Shown one piece after another: positions 27,719 to 33,928 of a stretch of 51,711 nucleotides of DNA. Each line of letters starts with the position of its first letter. Positions within the stretch are counted from its first letter, which is position 1. Below the pieces are notes generated by a model. The model saw nothing but the letters and a program-made list of their open reading frames with translations. It ran no database searches and was not told where the DNA came from. The position numbers and the translations under genes are program-made. Source of the DNA: Streptomyces torulosus. Its GTDB lineage: Bacteria > Actinomycetota > Actinomycetes > Streptomycetales > Streptomycetaceae. The stretch is taken from contig NZ_LIRK01000151.1 of the NCBI RefSeq assembly GCF_001419765.1, positions 1-51,711 on the forward strand. Direction: 5' to 3'.

Positions 27719-27930
27719 TGCAGTCGTGCAGTCGTGCAGTCATCGCGTCGGCCAGTGCAGTCATGAATCCAGGAATCCGAGTAACCGGAGAACACGGAGC
27801 GTCACACTCGGGATTCCATACAGGTTACATATGCGGACAAATTGCCCCAGTAGTGGTTACGCGTACCGCGAGGGACGGTGAAAAAGGGATGCAGTCAATG
27901 ACTGCACGACTGCATGACTGCATGACTGCA
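27719..27930. repeat. Two inverted clusters of 8-bp iterons (candidate replication origin)
   Basis: TGCAGTC occurs at 27719, 27727, 27735, 27756 and 27890 on the + strand and as GACTGCA at 27900, 27908, 27916 and 27924. Within each cluster the spacing is 8 bases. Units at 27890-27906 form a perfect palindrome. Between the clusters are a GGAATCC/GGATTCC inverted pair (27772 and 27811), three GTAACC/GGTTAC motifs (27781, 27823, 27855) and a relatively AT-rich stretch. The 333-bp gap holds no gene. Location right after the primase-helicase gene suggests an oriV. Confidence 0.7.
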
Positions 27931-27986
27931 CTGAGAGTCGAGGCGAGCGCACACACTGCCGAAACCCGATCCGAACGGAGACCCCC

Positions 27987-28367
27987 ATGCCCAAGGACAT
28001 CGACTTCTACCCCGCACCCCGCCCGGTGTGGGTGCTGTTCAACGACGAGGAAGGCGTCACTTTCTCGCTCATGCCCGGCTGGGCAGCCGTCGAGAACGAC
28101 GACGGCATCAGGTGGACGACCCTCACCCGGCAGAACCTCCACAACTTCGAAGCGGAGTCGCTCGATACAGACGAGCACAACCTGATCCGCATGTGGGACT
28201 TGGCAGTCCACGGCGCACCGACCCTCGAAGACGTCCTCGACGCGGTTCGGGCGCGGCACCACGGCGCGACGGCCAGCGAACTGGAGGCGGCCGAGGCCGA
28301 CTACCGGATGTTCTTCAACATGCCGCCCGCACGGGGAAATACCGCTGAGTCTGAGGCGAAGCCGTGA
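27987..28367 (+). CDS. Unknown protein
   Basis: 126 residues, beginning PKDIDFYPAPRPVWVLFNDE, acidic overall, no motif recognised. Clear ribosome site (GGAG upstream of ATG 27987). It heads a run of short rightward genes downstream of the iterons and overlaps the next gene as GTGA. Confidence 0.7.
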   Translation: MPKDIDFYPAPRPVWVLFNDEEGVTFSLMPGWAAVENDDGIRWTTLTRQNLHNFEAESLDTDEHNLIRMWDLAVHGAPTLEDVLDAVRARHHGATASELEAAEADYRMFFNMPPARGNTAESEAKP

Positions 28368-28519
28368 TCCCGCTCCCGTACCGCCAGAAGGGCGGCGCTC
28401 CCCAGGTCGGCGCCAAGGGTCCGGGCCAGACCGGTCCGTTCGGCCCGTACGGCGCCGACGACGAGCAGCTCCTCGACGAGGACCACGACCAGGACGACGA
28501 GCCCGACTGTTTCAGATGA
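28364..28519 (+). CDS. Small Gly/Pro-rich acidic protein
   Basis: 51 residues starting VIPLPYRQKGGAPQ, with a Gly/Pro middle (GPGQTGPFGPYG) and an Asp/Glu tail (DEDHDQDDEPD). The GTG start overlaps the preceding stop by 4 bases, which supports it as a real coupled gene. Function unknown. Confidence 0.55.
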   Translation: MIPLPYRQKGGAPQVGAKGPGQTGPFGPYGADDEQLLDEDHDQDDEPDCFR

Positions 28520-28584
28520 AACACCCGCCACTGACTTCCGACCGCCGACCGGCGGCCGACCAACCCAACCGAAGGAGAAGCACC

Positions 28585-29016
28585 GTGACCATCACCAGCA
28601 CCGACATCCGCAACCTCAACCACTGGATCGACGAAGCCACCGCCACCTACATCGCCGACCTCTGGAACACCGCCTACCCCGGCATGCGCGCCGACCTCAC
28701 CGACGAGATCAAGCGCGCCACCCCCTTCGCCGAGACCGGCGACGAGAACAGCGACTACTGGAAGGGCCACCTCCTGCGCGCCAAGAACACCCGCAAGCGG
28801 CTCGCGCAGCTGGACAACGGCACCTTCAAGGGCTGCACCCGAAGCCCTGGCGGCTTCTCCGTCTCCGGCGCCCTGAGCGAGGTCAGCGCCCTCGTCCACA
28901 TGCGTGCCGGTCACCTCGCCCGTCCGAACGACGGCAACGTCTACCGGCTGCTCGCCGAACTCTCCGACTCCACAGCAGCGCGGCACGCCGAACTCTCGAC
29001 CCCGTCCACCGCCTGA
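28585..29016 (+). CDS. Unknown protein
   Basis: 143 residues from the GTG at 28585, which has AAGGAG upstream. Helical, no membrane segment, no known motif (ITSTDIRNLNHWIDEATATY). Part of the run of small genes between the iterons and the terminator at 31163. Confidence 0.65.
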   Translation: MTITSTDIRNLNHWIDEATATYIADLWNTAYPGMRADLTDEIKRATPFAETGDENSDYWKGHLLRAKNTRKRLAQLDNGTFKGCTRSPGGFSVSGALSEVSALVHMRAGHLARPNDGNVYRLLAELSDSTAARHAELSTPSTA

Positions 29017-29093
29017 CCCCGCACGCATCGGTGGCCGCGCCTATCCGAGTTGGGCGCGGCCACCACCACCAGGATCACACCGAAGGAGAACCG

Positions 29094-29420
29094 GTGACCA
29101 TCACCCGCGACGAGAAGAAGAAGATCCGCGAAGAACTCCGCGACCTCCGCGGCGACCTGAAGGTCTGGACGCTCAAGGCGCCCGGCTCCCACCCCGAGCT
29201 GAACGTCCTCTGCACCGAGCACCGCAGTTGGCGGCGCGGCATCACAACAGGCTGTGAGCCGTGCTGCTTCGTGGCATTCCGAGCGGAGAAGGCCGACAAG
29301 ATCCGCGCCGAGATCCGCACGCTCACCAACCGGCTCGACGTCCCCGAGTCCGAGCCCGCACCGACGAGGAAGGCCACGGTCTTCACCGGCCGCGGCGAGC
29401 AGCTCGTCATGTTCGTCTGA
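29094..29420 (+). CDS. Unknown Cys-containing protein
   Basis: 108 residues from the GTG at 29094 (AAGGAG upstream). The N-terminus is a charged helix (TRDEKKKIREELRDLRGDLK); the middle has a C...C.PCC cluster (NVLCTEHRSW; TGCEPCCFVAF) that may bind zinc. Function unknown. Confidence 0.65.
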   Translation: MTITRDEKKKIREELRDLRGDLKVWTLKAPGSHPELNVLCTEHRSWRRGITTGCEPCCFVAFRAEKADKIRAEIRTLTNRLDVPESEPAPTRKATVFTGRGEQLVMFV

Positions 29421-29482
29421 CCGCACTCGGCCCGGTCGTCCACACGGCGGCCGGGCCCGACCTGACAGATAGGTGACCGCCC

Positions 29483-29878
29483 ATGACCAGAAATGGCCTG
29501 ACGGAACTCGACGCGAAGGCCCAGGCCGTCATCCTGCTCGCGCGCGGCACGAACAGTGACAAGGTCGGCGAAACGGTCGGCGTGTCCGGGCGCACCATCC
29601 GACGGTGGGCCGAACAGCCCGACTTCAAGTCCGAGGTGGACGCGGCCCGACGGGCACTGCTCGACGAGGCCGTGCGGGCGCTCGCCGCCGCCAGCCGCGA
29701 CGCCATCGCCACCTTGCACGCCGCCCTCGCCGACGACTCCCCGAACGTCCGCGTGCGGGCCGCGTCCGTGCTGTTGGGCAGCCTGCCCTCGCTCACGGAA
29801 CACCTGGAGCTTTCCGAGCGGATCTCGGCCCTGGAGGCCGCCCTCGAAGTCAACCCGGATGGAAGGACCGTCGCATGA
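29483..29878 (+). CDS. HTH protein resembling phage small-terminase/phBC6A51-type proteins
   Basis: 131 residues. The N-terminus holds an HTH (AVILLARGTNSDKVGETVGV, SGRTIRRW) followed by a long helix (PDFKSEVDAARRALLDEAVR) and an Ala-rich repeat-like part. This arrangement is seen in phage-borne HTH proteins annotated as small terminase or phBC6A51-like, and also in plain DNA-binding proteins. There is no large terminase in the element. Overlaps the next gene as ATGA. Confidence 0.6.
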   Translation: MTRNGLTELDAKAQAVILLARGTNSDKVGETVGVSGRTIRRWAEQPDFKSEVDAARRALLDEAVRALAAASRDAIATLHAALADDSPNVRVRAASVLLGSLPSLTEHLELSERISALEAALEVNPDGRTVA

Positions 29879-30180
29879 ACCGTCGTCTCGGAGCCCGGCT
29901 GGCACGACTGGAAGAGGTTGCGCCGAAGTCCACCGACCCGCCGATGTGCGTGCATCACGGCCCGGCCTGCGGTCTCGGCACGGTCGAGTTGCCGGAGATC
30001 TACCGGCTCGCCGTCAAGGCGAAGCAGCGGTTGGGGATGCCGGCGCCGCCGCTGGACGAGCACCGGGTAGCGACGCCGGCGGAGGCCGCCAAATGGCGGC
30101 GGGAGTACGCCGAGGCGTTGGCCGCGGCGCAGGCCCGGAACGCGCGCGCGGAGGCCGAACTACGGGGTGAAGCGTCGTGA
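29875..30180 (+). CDS. Unknown protein
   Basis: 101 residues starting NRRLGARLARLEEVAPKSTD, with a CVHHGPACG segment and a C-terminal Ala/Arg-rich helix. ATGA overlap with the preceding HTH gene and GTGA overlap with the next gene. This type of small protein often follows the HTH gene in streptomycete elements, but no function is known. Confidence 0.65.
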   Translation: MNRRLGARLARLEEVAPKSTDPPMCVHHGPACGLGTVELPEIYRLAVKAKQRLGMPAPPLDEHRVATPAEAAKWRREYAEALAAAQARNARAEAELRGEAS

Positions 30181-30368
30181 CCAGCCACGTCGAGGAACAG
30201 ATAGCCGCCCGGATCGCCGCGGCCAAGCGCAAGGTCGAGCAGGAGAAGCGGCGTCGCGCCGAGCTGGCCGCCGCCCGCCGCGCGGGGCTTGCCCGCAGGC
30301 ACGCCGCCAAGTTGGCCCGCGTCGCCGAGGCCGTCGAGAACACGTCGTGGGCCGCATCCGGCGCATGA
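30177..30368 (+). CDS. Small basic coiled-coil protein
   Basis: 63 residues, almost entirely one charged helix (EEQIAARIAAAKRKVEQEKR, then Ala/Arg-rich). GTGA overlap with the preceding gene. Function unknown. Confidence 0.6.
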   Translation: MTSHVEEQIAARIAAAKRKVEQEKRRRAELAAARRAGLARRHAAKLARVAEAVENTSWAASGA

Positions 30369-30415
30369 CCCACCAGCCAACCCGCACCCCCGTACCAACG
30401 AGAGCAGGAGACACC

Positions 30416-30904
30416 GTGACCGACTTCAACGGATCCGCCTTCCAGGCCGTCATCCCCGGCGACCGGGCGCACCACTTCGTCCTCCCCCTCGACCGCAGCA
30501 CGGTCCCGCCCAAGACCCTCGCCGCGGTGGAGGCCGTAGAGAAGGCGGTCAAGGCCGCGGCCACCACCCGCGAGAAGAAGCCCCACGACCTCGACGCGCA
30601 GCGGGCCGCAGCCGACACGGTGCGTACGGCGGTGCACGACCTGTACGACAGGGCCGCGTCGACGAGCCGGGCCGACCGGCAGCACCACGAGGAGAACTAC
30701 GCGTACGCGACGGCCAAGTTCGTTCGCGCGATCGGTGAGGCGCAGGCTGCACTTCAGTTGCTCGCCGACCACGCCCTTCAGGCCGACAACCCCGGCGGCG
30801 TCGGCTTCAAGGCCAACGAGCGGTCCACGTCGCCGACGGTGGCGCGTCTGCGGGTGATCGCGGACGCGTTGACGAACCTGCCGGCCGTGCCCGAGCTGGG
30901 CTGA
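30416..30904 (+). CDS. Unknown helical protein
   Basis: 162 residues from the GTG at 30416, which has AGGAG 6 bases upstream. Ala-rich helices, no known motif (FVLPLDRSTVPPKTLAAVEA). Function unknown. Confidence 0.65.
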   Translation: MTDFNGSAFQAVIPGDRAHHFVLPLDRSTVPPKTLAAVEAVEKAVKAAATTREKKPHDLDAQRAAADTVRTAVHDLYDRAASTSRADRQHHEENYAYATAKFVRAIGEAQAALQLLADHALQADNPGGVGFKANERSTSPTVARLRVIADALTNLPAVPELG

Positions 30905-30915
30905 GGGGAGCAGCA

Positions 30916-31143
30916 GTGGAGCGGAAGACGAGGACCAGGAGGGCCACTCCTGCGGAGCGGCACGCGGCCCGTGCCCTGGGCCAGCCGGAGCCCGAGGAGG
31001 TGATCGAGGACGTGACCCCGACGGCGGACCTGATCGTCGAGCGGATGACGGCACCACGGAAGTCGGCGAAGCCTCGCGGGATGCAGACCGCGGATTGGTA
31101 TGCGATTCGTGCCCGTGGAGGTGACGGGCCGGAGGCCGCCTGA
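30916..31143 (+). CDS. Small basic protein
   Basis: 75 residues from the GTG at 30916 with GGGGAG upstream; basic N-terminus (ERKTRTRRATPAERHAARAL). Last gene of the rightward run; a hairpin follows 20 bases later. Confidence 0.55.
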   Translation: MERKTRTRRATPAERHAARALGQPEPEEVIEDVTPTADLIVERMTAPRKSAKPRGMQTADWYAIRARGGDGPEAA

Positions 31144-31162
31144 ATTCATCATCTGCGGAATT

Positions 31163-31193
31163 GTGCCCGGTCGCCAGCTCGGTGGCCGGGCAC
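31163..31193 (+). terminator. Hairpin terminator of the 28-31 kb gene run
   Basis: GTGCCCGG (31163-31170) pairs with CCGGGCAC (31186-31193), and pairing continues inward with two G-U pairs to a 5-base loop. Located between the 75-aa gene and the convergent zinc-finger gene. Confidence 0.75.
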
Positions 31194-31199
31194 CGTCGC

Positions 31200-31744
31200 G
31201 TTACGGCTACGCGTGAGACTTTCGCCGCCGGTACGACTTCTGACGACAAGCGGGCGAGCAGTACCGGGAGTCCGCCCGCCCGGTCGTCACTGGCTCGCCG
31301 CACGACTCGCACGGCTGGCCGCTCCCCTTCCCGCCGTTACGTTTACGCGTGAGGGACGTAGAGCAGGAATGCGAGCACGTCACCCGCTTCAGTAGCGGGT
31401 CGCTGGCCCGGACGACCAGACGCCCGCACGCCGCGCACGGCGCTGGCGGCTGCTCGGCGCCCCGGCCGACGAGGCGGTACCACTCGAAGTGCGGGCGCTG
31501 GCGGGTTGTCGCGGCGGCCGTCACGGATCGGCCGTCCATGGTGAGCCAGCCGCGCCGGAAGCAGGGCTCACAGATCAACTCCCGTACGCCCCACCGCCGG
31601 CGCCCCTTGGATCGACTGCCCTCGACGAGAAAGCCGGAGCCGGTGAACTCGGCGTCGCACATTGGGCAGACGGCCGGAGACTGTTCCTCACTCATAGCCG
31701 TAACGCTACTCGGGCAGGAGGCGTCTGTCACGCGTAGCCGTAAC
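31200..31744. repeat. Exact 17-bp inverted repeats bounding the zinc-finger gene
   Basis: GTTACGGCTACGCGTGA at 31200-31216 and its exact complement at 31728-31744. A third copy with two changes (GTTACGTTTACGCGTGA) lies inside the gene at 31336-31352, and TAGCCGTAAC recurs at 31695-31704. The right copy is also part of a TCACGC...GCGTGA dyad (31728-31754). The tyrosine recombinase gene begins 65 bp beyond the right repeat. Confidence 0.75.
31207..31695 (-). CDS. Multi-zinc-ribbon protein
   Basis: 162 residues with several paired cysteines: CPMCDAEF near the N-terminus, CEPCFRRG, CAACGRLV with CSHSCS, and CESCGEPV with YCSPACRQKSYRRRK at the C-terminus. These look like four zinc ribbons in two pairs; the last resembles treble-clef/recombinase-type ribbons. 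The basic end suggests nucleic-acid binding. Start chosen at ATG 31695; TAGCGT close upstream hints at a short-leader mRNA. The gene lies between exact inverted repeats and points against the rightward genes. Confidence 0.7.
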   Translation of the reverse strand: MSEEQSPAVCPMCDAEFTGSGFLVEGSRSKGRRRWGVRELICEPCFRRGWLTMDGRSVTAAATTRQRPHFEWYRLVGRGAEQPPAPCAACGRLVVRASDPLLKRVTCSHSCSTSLTRKRNGGKGSGQPCESCGEPVTTGRADSRYCSPACRQKSYRRRKSHA

Positions 31745-31808
31745 AACTGCGTGACGGGGTCCCGGAGTCGAGTCCTCGCAGTCCTGACTAGAGATAATCT
31801 TCCTTCTT

Positions 31809-32945
31809 ATGAGCCAGAGTTCAGGGGTAGATGCATCCGGCAACAGCCTTGCGACCGCCGCTTCCGGCGGCCAGATCTTTCAACGGGTGAGCTTTCAACG
31901 GATGACAGACGACAACAGCCTTGCGGCCGTCGTCTCTAACGAGAGCCCCGCGCTCTCCGGTGCCGCACGCGAAGCCCTCGCCGCCGGCACCGCCGACTCA
32001 ACACGGCGCGCCTACTCCGCCGACTGGACCGAGTTCACCGCCTGGTGCGCCAGCAATGGACATACCCCGCTGCCCGCCACTCCCGAGGCGGTCGTCGAGT
32101 ACGTCGCCGCGCTGACGACCATCCCGCGCCCCCGGACCGGGCGGCCGTACTCGCCCAGCAGCATCGAGCGGGCCGTCGCCGCCATCCGCACCGCACACTC
32201 CGCCGCGAACGTCCCGCCGCCGTCGACCAAGGGGGCCCGCATCATCCTGCGCGGCTACCGCGACCGGCTCGCCCTCGCCAAGGACCCCGCCGCCAAGCCT
32301 CGCCGCGCGCAGCCAGCCGTGCCGACCGCGCTCCGCGCCATGCTGGCCACCCTCGACCGGGACACGCTGATCGGGAAGCGGGACGCCGCCCTTCTGCTGC
32401 TCGGGTATGCCACGGCCGCCCGCGTCTCGGAGCTGGTCGCCCTCGACCTGGCCGACGTCCCCGAGTCCGAGCACGGCATCGAAGCCTCGCTCTATCGCAA
32501 GAAGATCAAGGCGTTCAGCGACACCGCCGTGCCGTATGGCAGCAACCTCGCCACCTGCCCGGTGCGCGCCGTCCGTGCCCTGCGGGAGGCCCTGGCGGAA
32601 GTGGGCCGGACTGAGGGCCCGCTGTTCGTCCGGATCGACCGTCACGGCCGTATCGCGCCGCCGATGTACCGCCGCGGCGTACCGATCGGTGACCCGTCCG
32701 GTCGGCTCACCGCGCAGGCCGTTGCCCAGATCGTCGAGCGGACCGCCGCAGCGGCCGGCCTCGAAGGCCAGTGGACCGGCCACAGTCTGCGCCGCGGATT
32801 CGCCACCGCCGCCCGCAAGGCCGGTCACGACCTCGTACGGATCGGCCGGCATGGCGGATGGGCCGACGGCAGCAAGGCCCTGCTCGGCTATCTCGAAGAC
32901 TCCGACCGGTGGGAGGACAACCCCGTCGCCGGGACGGGGCTGTAG
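31809..32945 (+). CDS. Tyrosine recombinase/integrase
   Basis: A protein of up to 378 residues with a SAM-like N-terminal domain (STRRAYSADWTEFTAWCASN) and a full catalytic domain: Arg in ATAARVSELVALDL, Lys in KKIKAF, HSLRRGF (HxxR), HGGW, and Tyr in LLGYLED. GATAAT at 31793-31798 is a strong -10 just before the ATG at 31809; a later in-frame ATG at 31902 would drop 31 repetitive residues. It is the second recombinase of the element and of another class than the integrase at the left end. Its target is not evident; the 17-bp inverted repeats nearby are a candidate. Its 3' end overlaps the convergent XRE gene by 58 bases. Confidence 0.9.
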   Translation: MSQSSGVDASGNSLATAASGGQIFQRVSFQRMTDDNSLAAVVSNESPALSGAAREALAAGTADSTRRAYSADWTEFTAWCASNGHTPLPATPEAVVEYVAALTTIPRPRTGRPYSPSSIERAVAAIRTAHSAANVPPPSTKGARIILRGYRDRLALAKDPAAKPRRAQPAVPTALRAMLATLDRDTLIGKRDAALLLLGYATAARVSELVALDLADVPESEHGIEASLYRKKIKAFSDTAVPYGSNLATCPVRAVRALREALAEVGRTEGPLFVRIDRHGRIAPPMYRRGVPIGDPSGRLTAQAVAQIVERTAAAAGLEGQWTGHSLRRGFATAARKAGHDLVRIGRHGGWADGSKALLGYLEDSDRWEDNPVAGTGL

Positions 32946-33397
32946 ACGGCGACGTTGCGCACGGAGGACGCCCACCACGAACCGCCCTGCATGGTCGGCG
33001 TCCCCGTCGCATTCAGCCCGGCGGCGATGGCCCGCCAACTCCGGCCGGCCGCACGCTCGCCCGCGATACGGGCGCGAACCTCCGACGGCACCGGCTGCCC
33101 TCTGCGGTGAACGTGGCGCACGCCTCTGCGGCTCCTGAGCCGGTCGGCCTCGACGGCCGCGGCCTGGAGCACGGCGTCTTCCCATGGGCCGAGCCGTAGG
33201 GTCGCCGAGATCCGCTCGGCCACCTCGACGGACGGCGGACGAACTTCTTCCTCCAGGGCCTGCACGAGCCCCTTCGAGGTCATGGCGGCCTCCGCGAGAG
33301 CCTCGCGGGACAGGCCCGCCCGTAGCCGCGCGGCGACCAGTGCCGCGCCGAGGCCGGCCGGGAGCGGTGACCAGCGGGGGGAAGTGGTGGATGCCAT
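32888..33397 (-). CDS. XRE regulator with serine-recombinase-like C-terminal segment
   Basis: 169 residues. The N-terminal part is an XRE-type HTH (ARLRAGLSREALAEAAMTSK, then a helix ending in the PPSVEVAERI turn). The C-terminal part (RARIAGERAAGRSWRAIAAG followed by LNATGTPT and GGSWWASSVRNV) closely resembles the DNA-binding recombinase domain of large serine recombinases, but there is no catalytic domain. It is convergent with the tyrosine recombinase and divergent from the tape-measure cassette, which it may control. Confidence 0.75.
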   Translation of the reverse strand: MASTTSPRWSPLPAGLGAALVAARLRAGLSREALAEAAMTSKGLVQALEEEVRPPSVEVAERISATLRLGPWEDAVLQAAAVEADRLRSRRGVRHVHRRGQPVPSEVRARIAGERAAGRSWRAIAAGLNATGTPTMQGGSWWASSVRNVAVYSPVPATGLSSHRSESSR

Positions 33398-33447
33398 GTC
33401 CCACAGCTTTCACTAGGCAACGAATCAAAGGTGTGATGCGCCTCTAG

Positions 33448-33478
33448 CCTACGAATCGTAGGGCCGTTGGGGTATCCT
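33448..33478. promoter_or_regulatory. Palindromic operator and -10 element before the tape-measure cassette
   Basis: CCTACGA-A-TCGTAGG (33448-33462) is a perfect 7-bp palindrome. TATCCT at 33473-33478 is a good -10, so the palindrome falls across the -35 region. The 309-bp gap (33398-33706) between the divergent XRE gene and the HTH gene holds no convincing gene otherwise; a long leader of about 220 bases would result. Confidence 0.45.
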
Positions 33479-33706
33479 CCCAAGTAGGACGACCGAGAAA
33501 CCGCAGCCAGACCCATGACCGTGATGGTCACCCGGACGCGATGTCCACGGGCCAGAGCGGCGGAGCCAGGCGACAGCAGGACGGCCAGATGGGGGCCGCC
33601 CAGCGCTAGACCGTGATGGGAACGCCAGGGCAGGACGGGCGGGTCACTCGGGCCCGCGCGCGGTGCGTCTGCTCCCGCCAGCCCTCACGCCCGCCAGGGG
33701 TCCATC

Positions 33707-33928
33707 GTGCGTTCCTTTTCCGGCCAGCTGCTGCGCGCTCAGCGCGTCCGCTGCGGCCTCTCCGTCGCTGACCTCGCGGCCCGTACAGGGCGTTCCCCTT
33801 GGGTCGTCTACGACTACGAGACCGGCCGGGCCCAGCCCCCGCTCAGCGTCGCGGACGCACTCGCCGACGCGGTGGGCGTCAGCCTCGACGTGCTCCTCGC
33901 CGACGACCGCCAGGCGGTGACCGTCTGA
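33707..33928 (+). CDS. Small XRE-family HTH protein heading the tape-measure cassette
   Basis: 73 residues with an HTH (QRVRCGLSVADLAARTGRSP, then WVVYDYETGRAQPP). GTG start at 33707 with AGGGG upstream. Its stop overlaps the start of the tape-measure gene by one base, so the two are translated together. Possibly an autoregulator of the cassette. Confidence 0.8.
   Translation: MRSFSGQLLRAQRVRCGLSVADLAARTGRSPWVVYDYETGRAQPPLSVADALADAVGVSLDVLLADDRQAVTV

Noticed and set aside
27719-27930. CRISPR array for the short repeats after the primase-helicase
   Set aside because: Repeats are 7-8 bases with almost no spacers and lie in two orientations, unlike CRISPR repeats.
33513-33614. Short rightward reading frame starting MTVMVTRTR in the gap before the HTH gene
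   Set aside because: 33 codons, Arg/Pro-rich, no ribosome site and no coupling to a neighbour.
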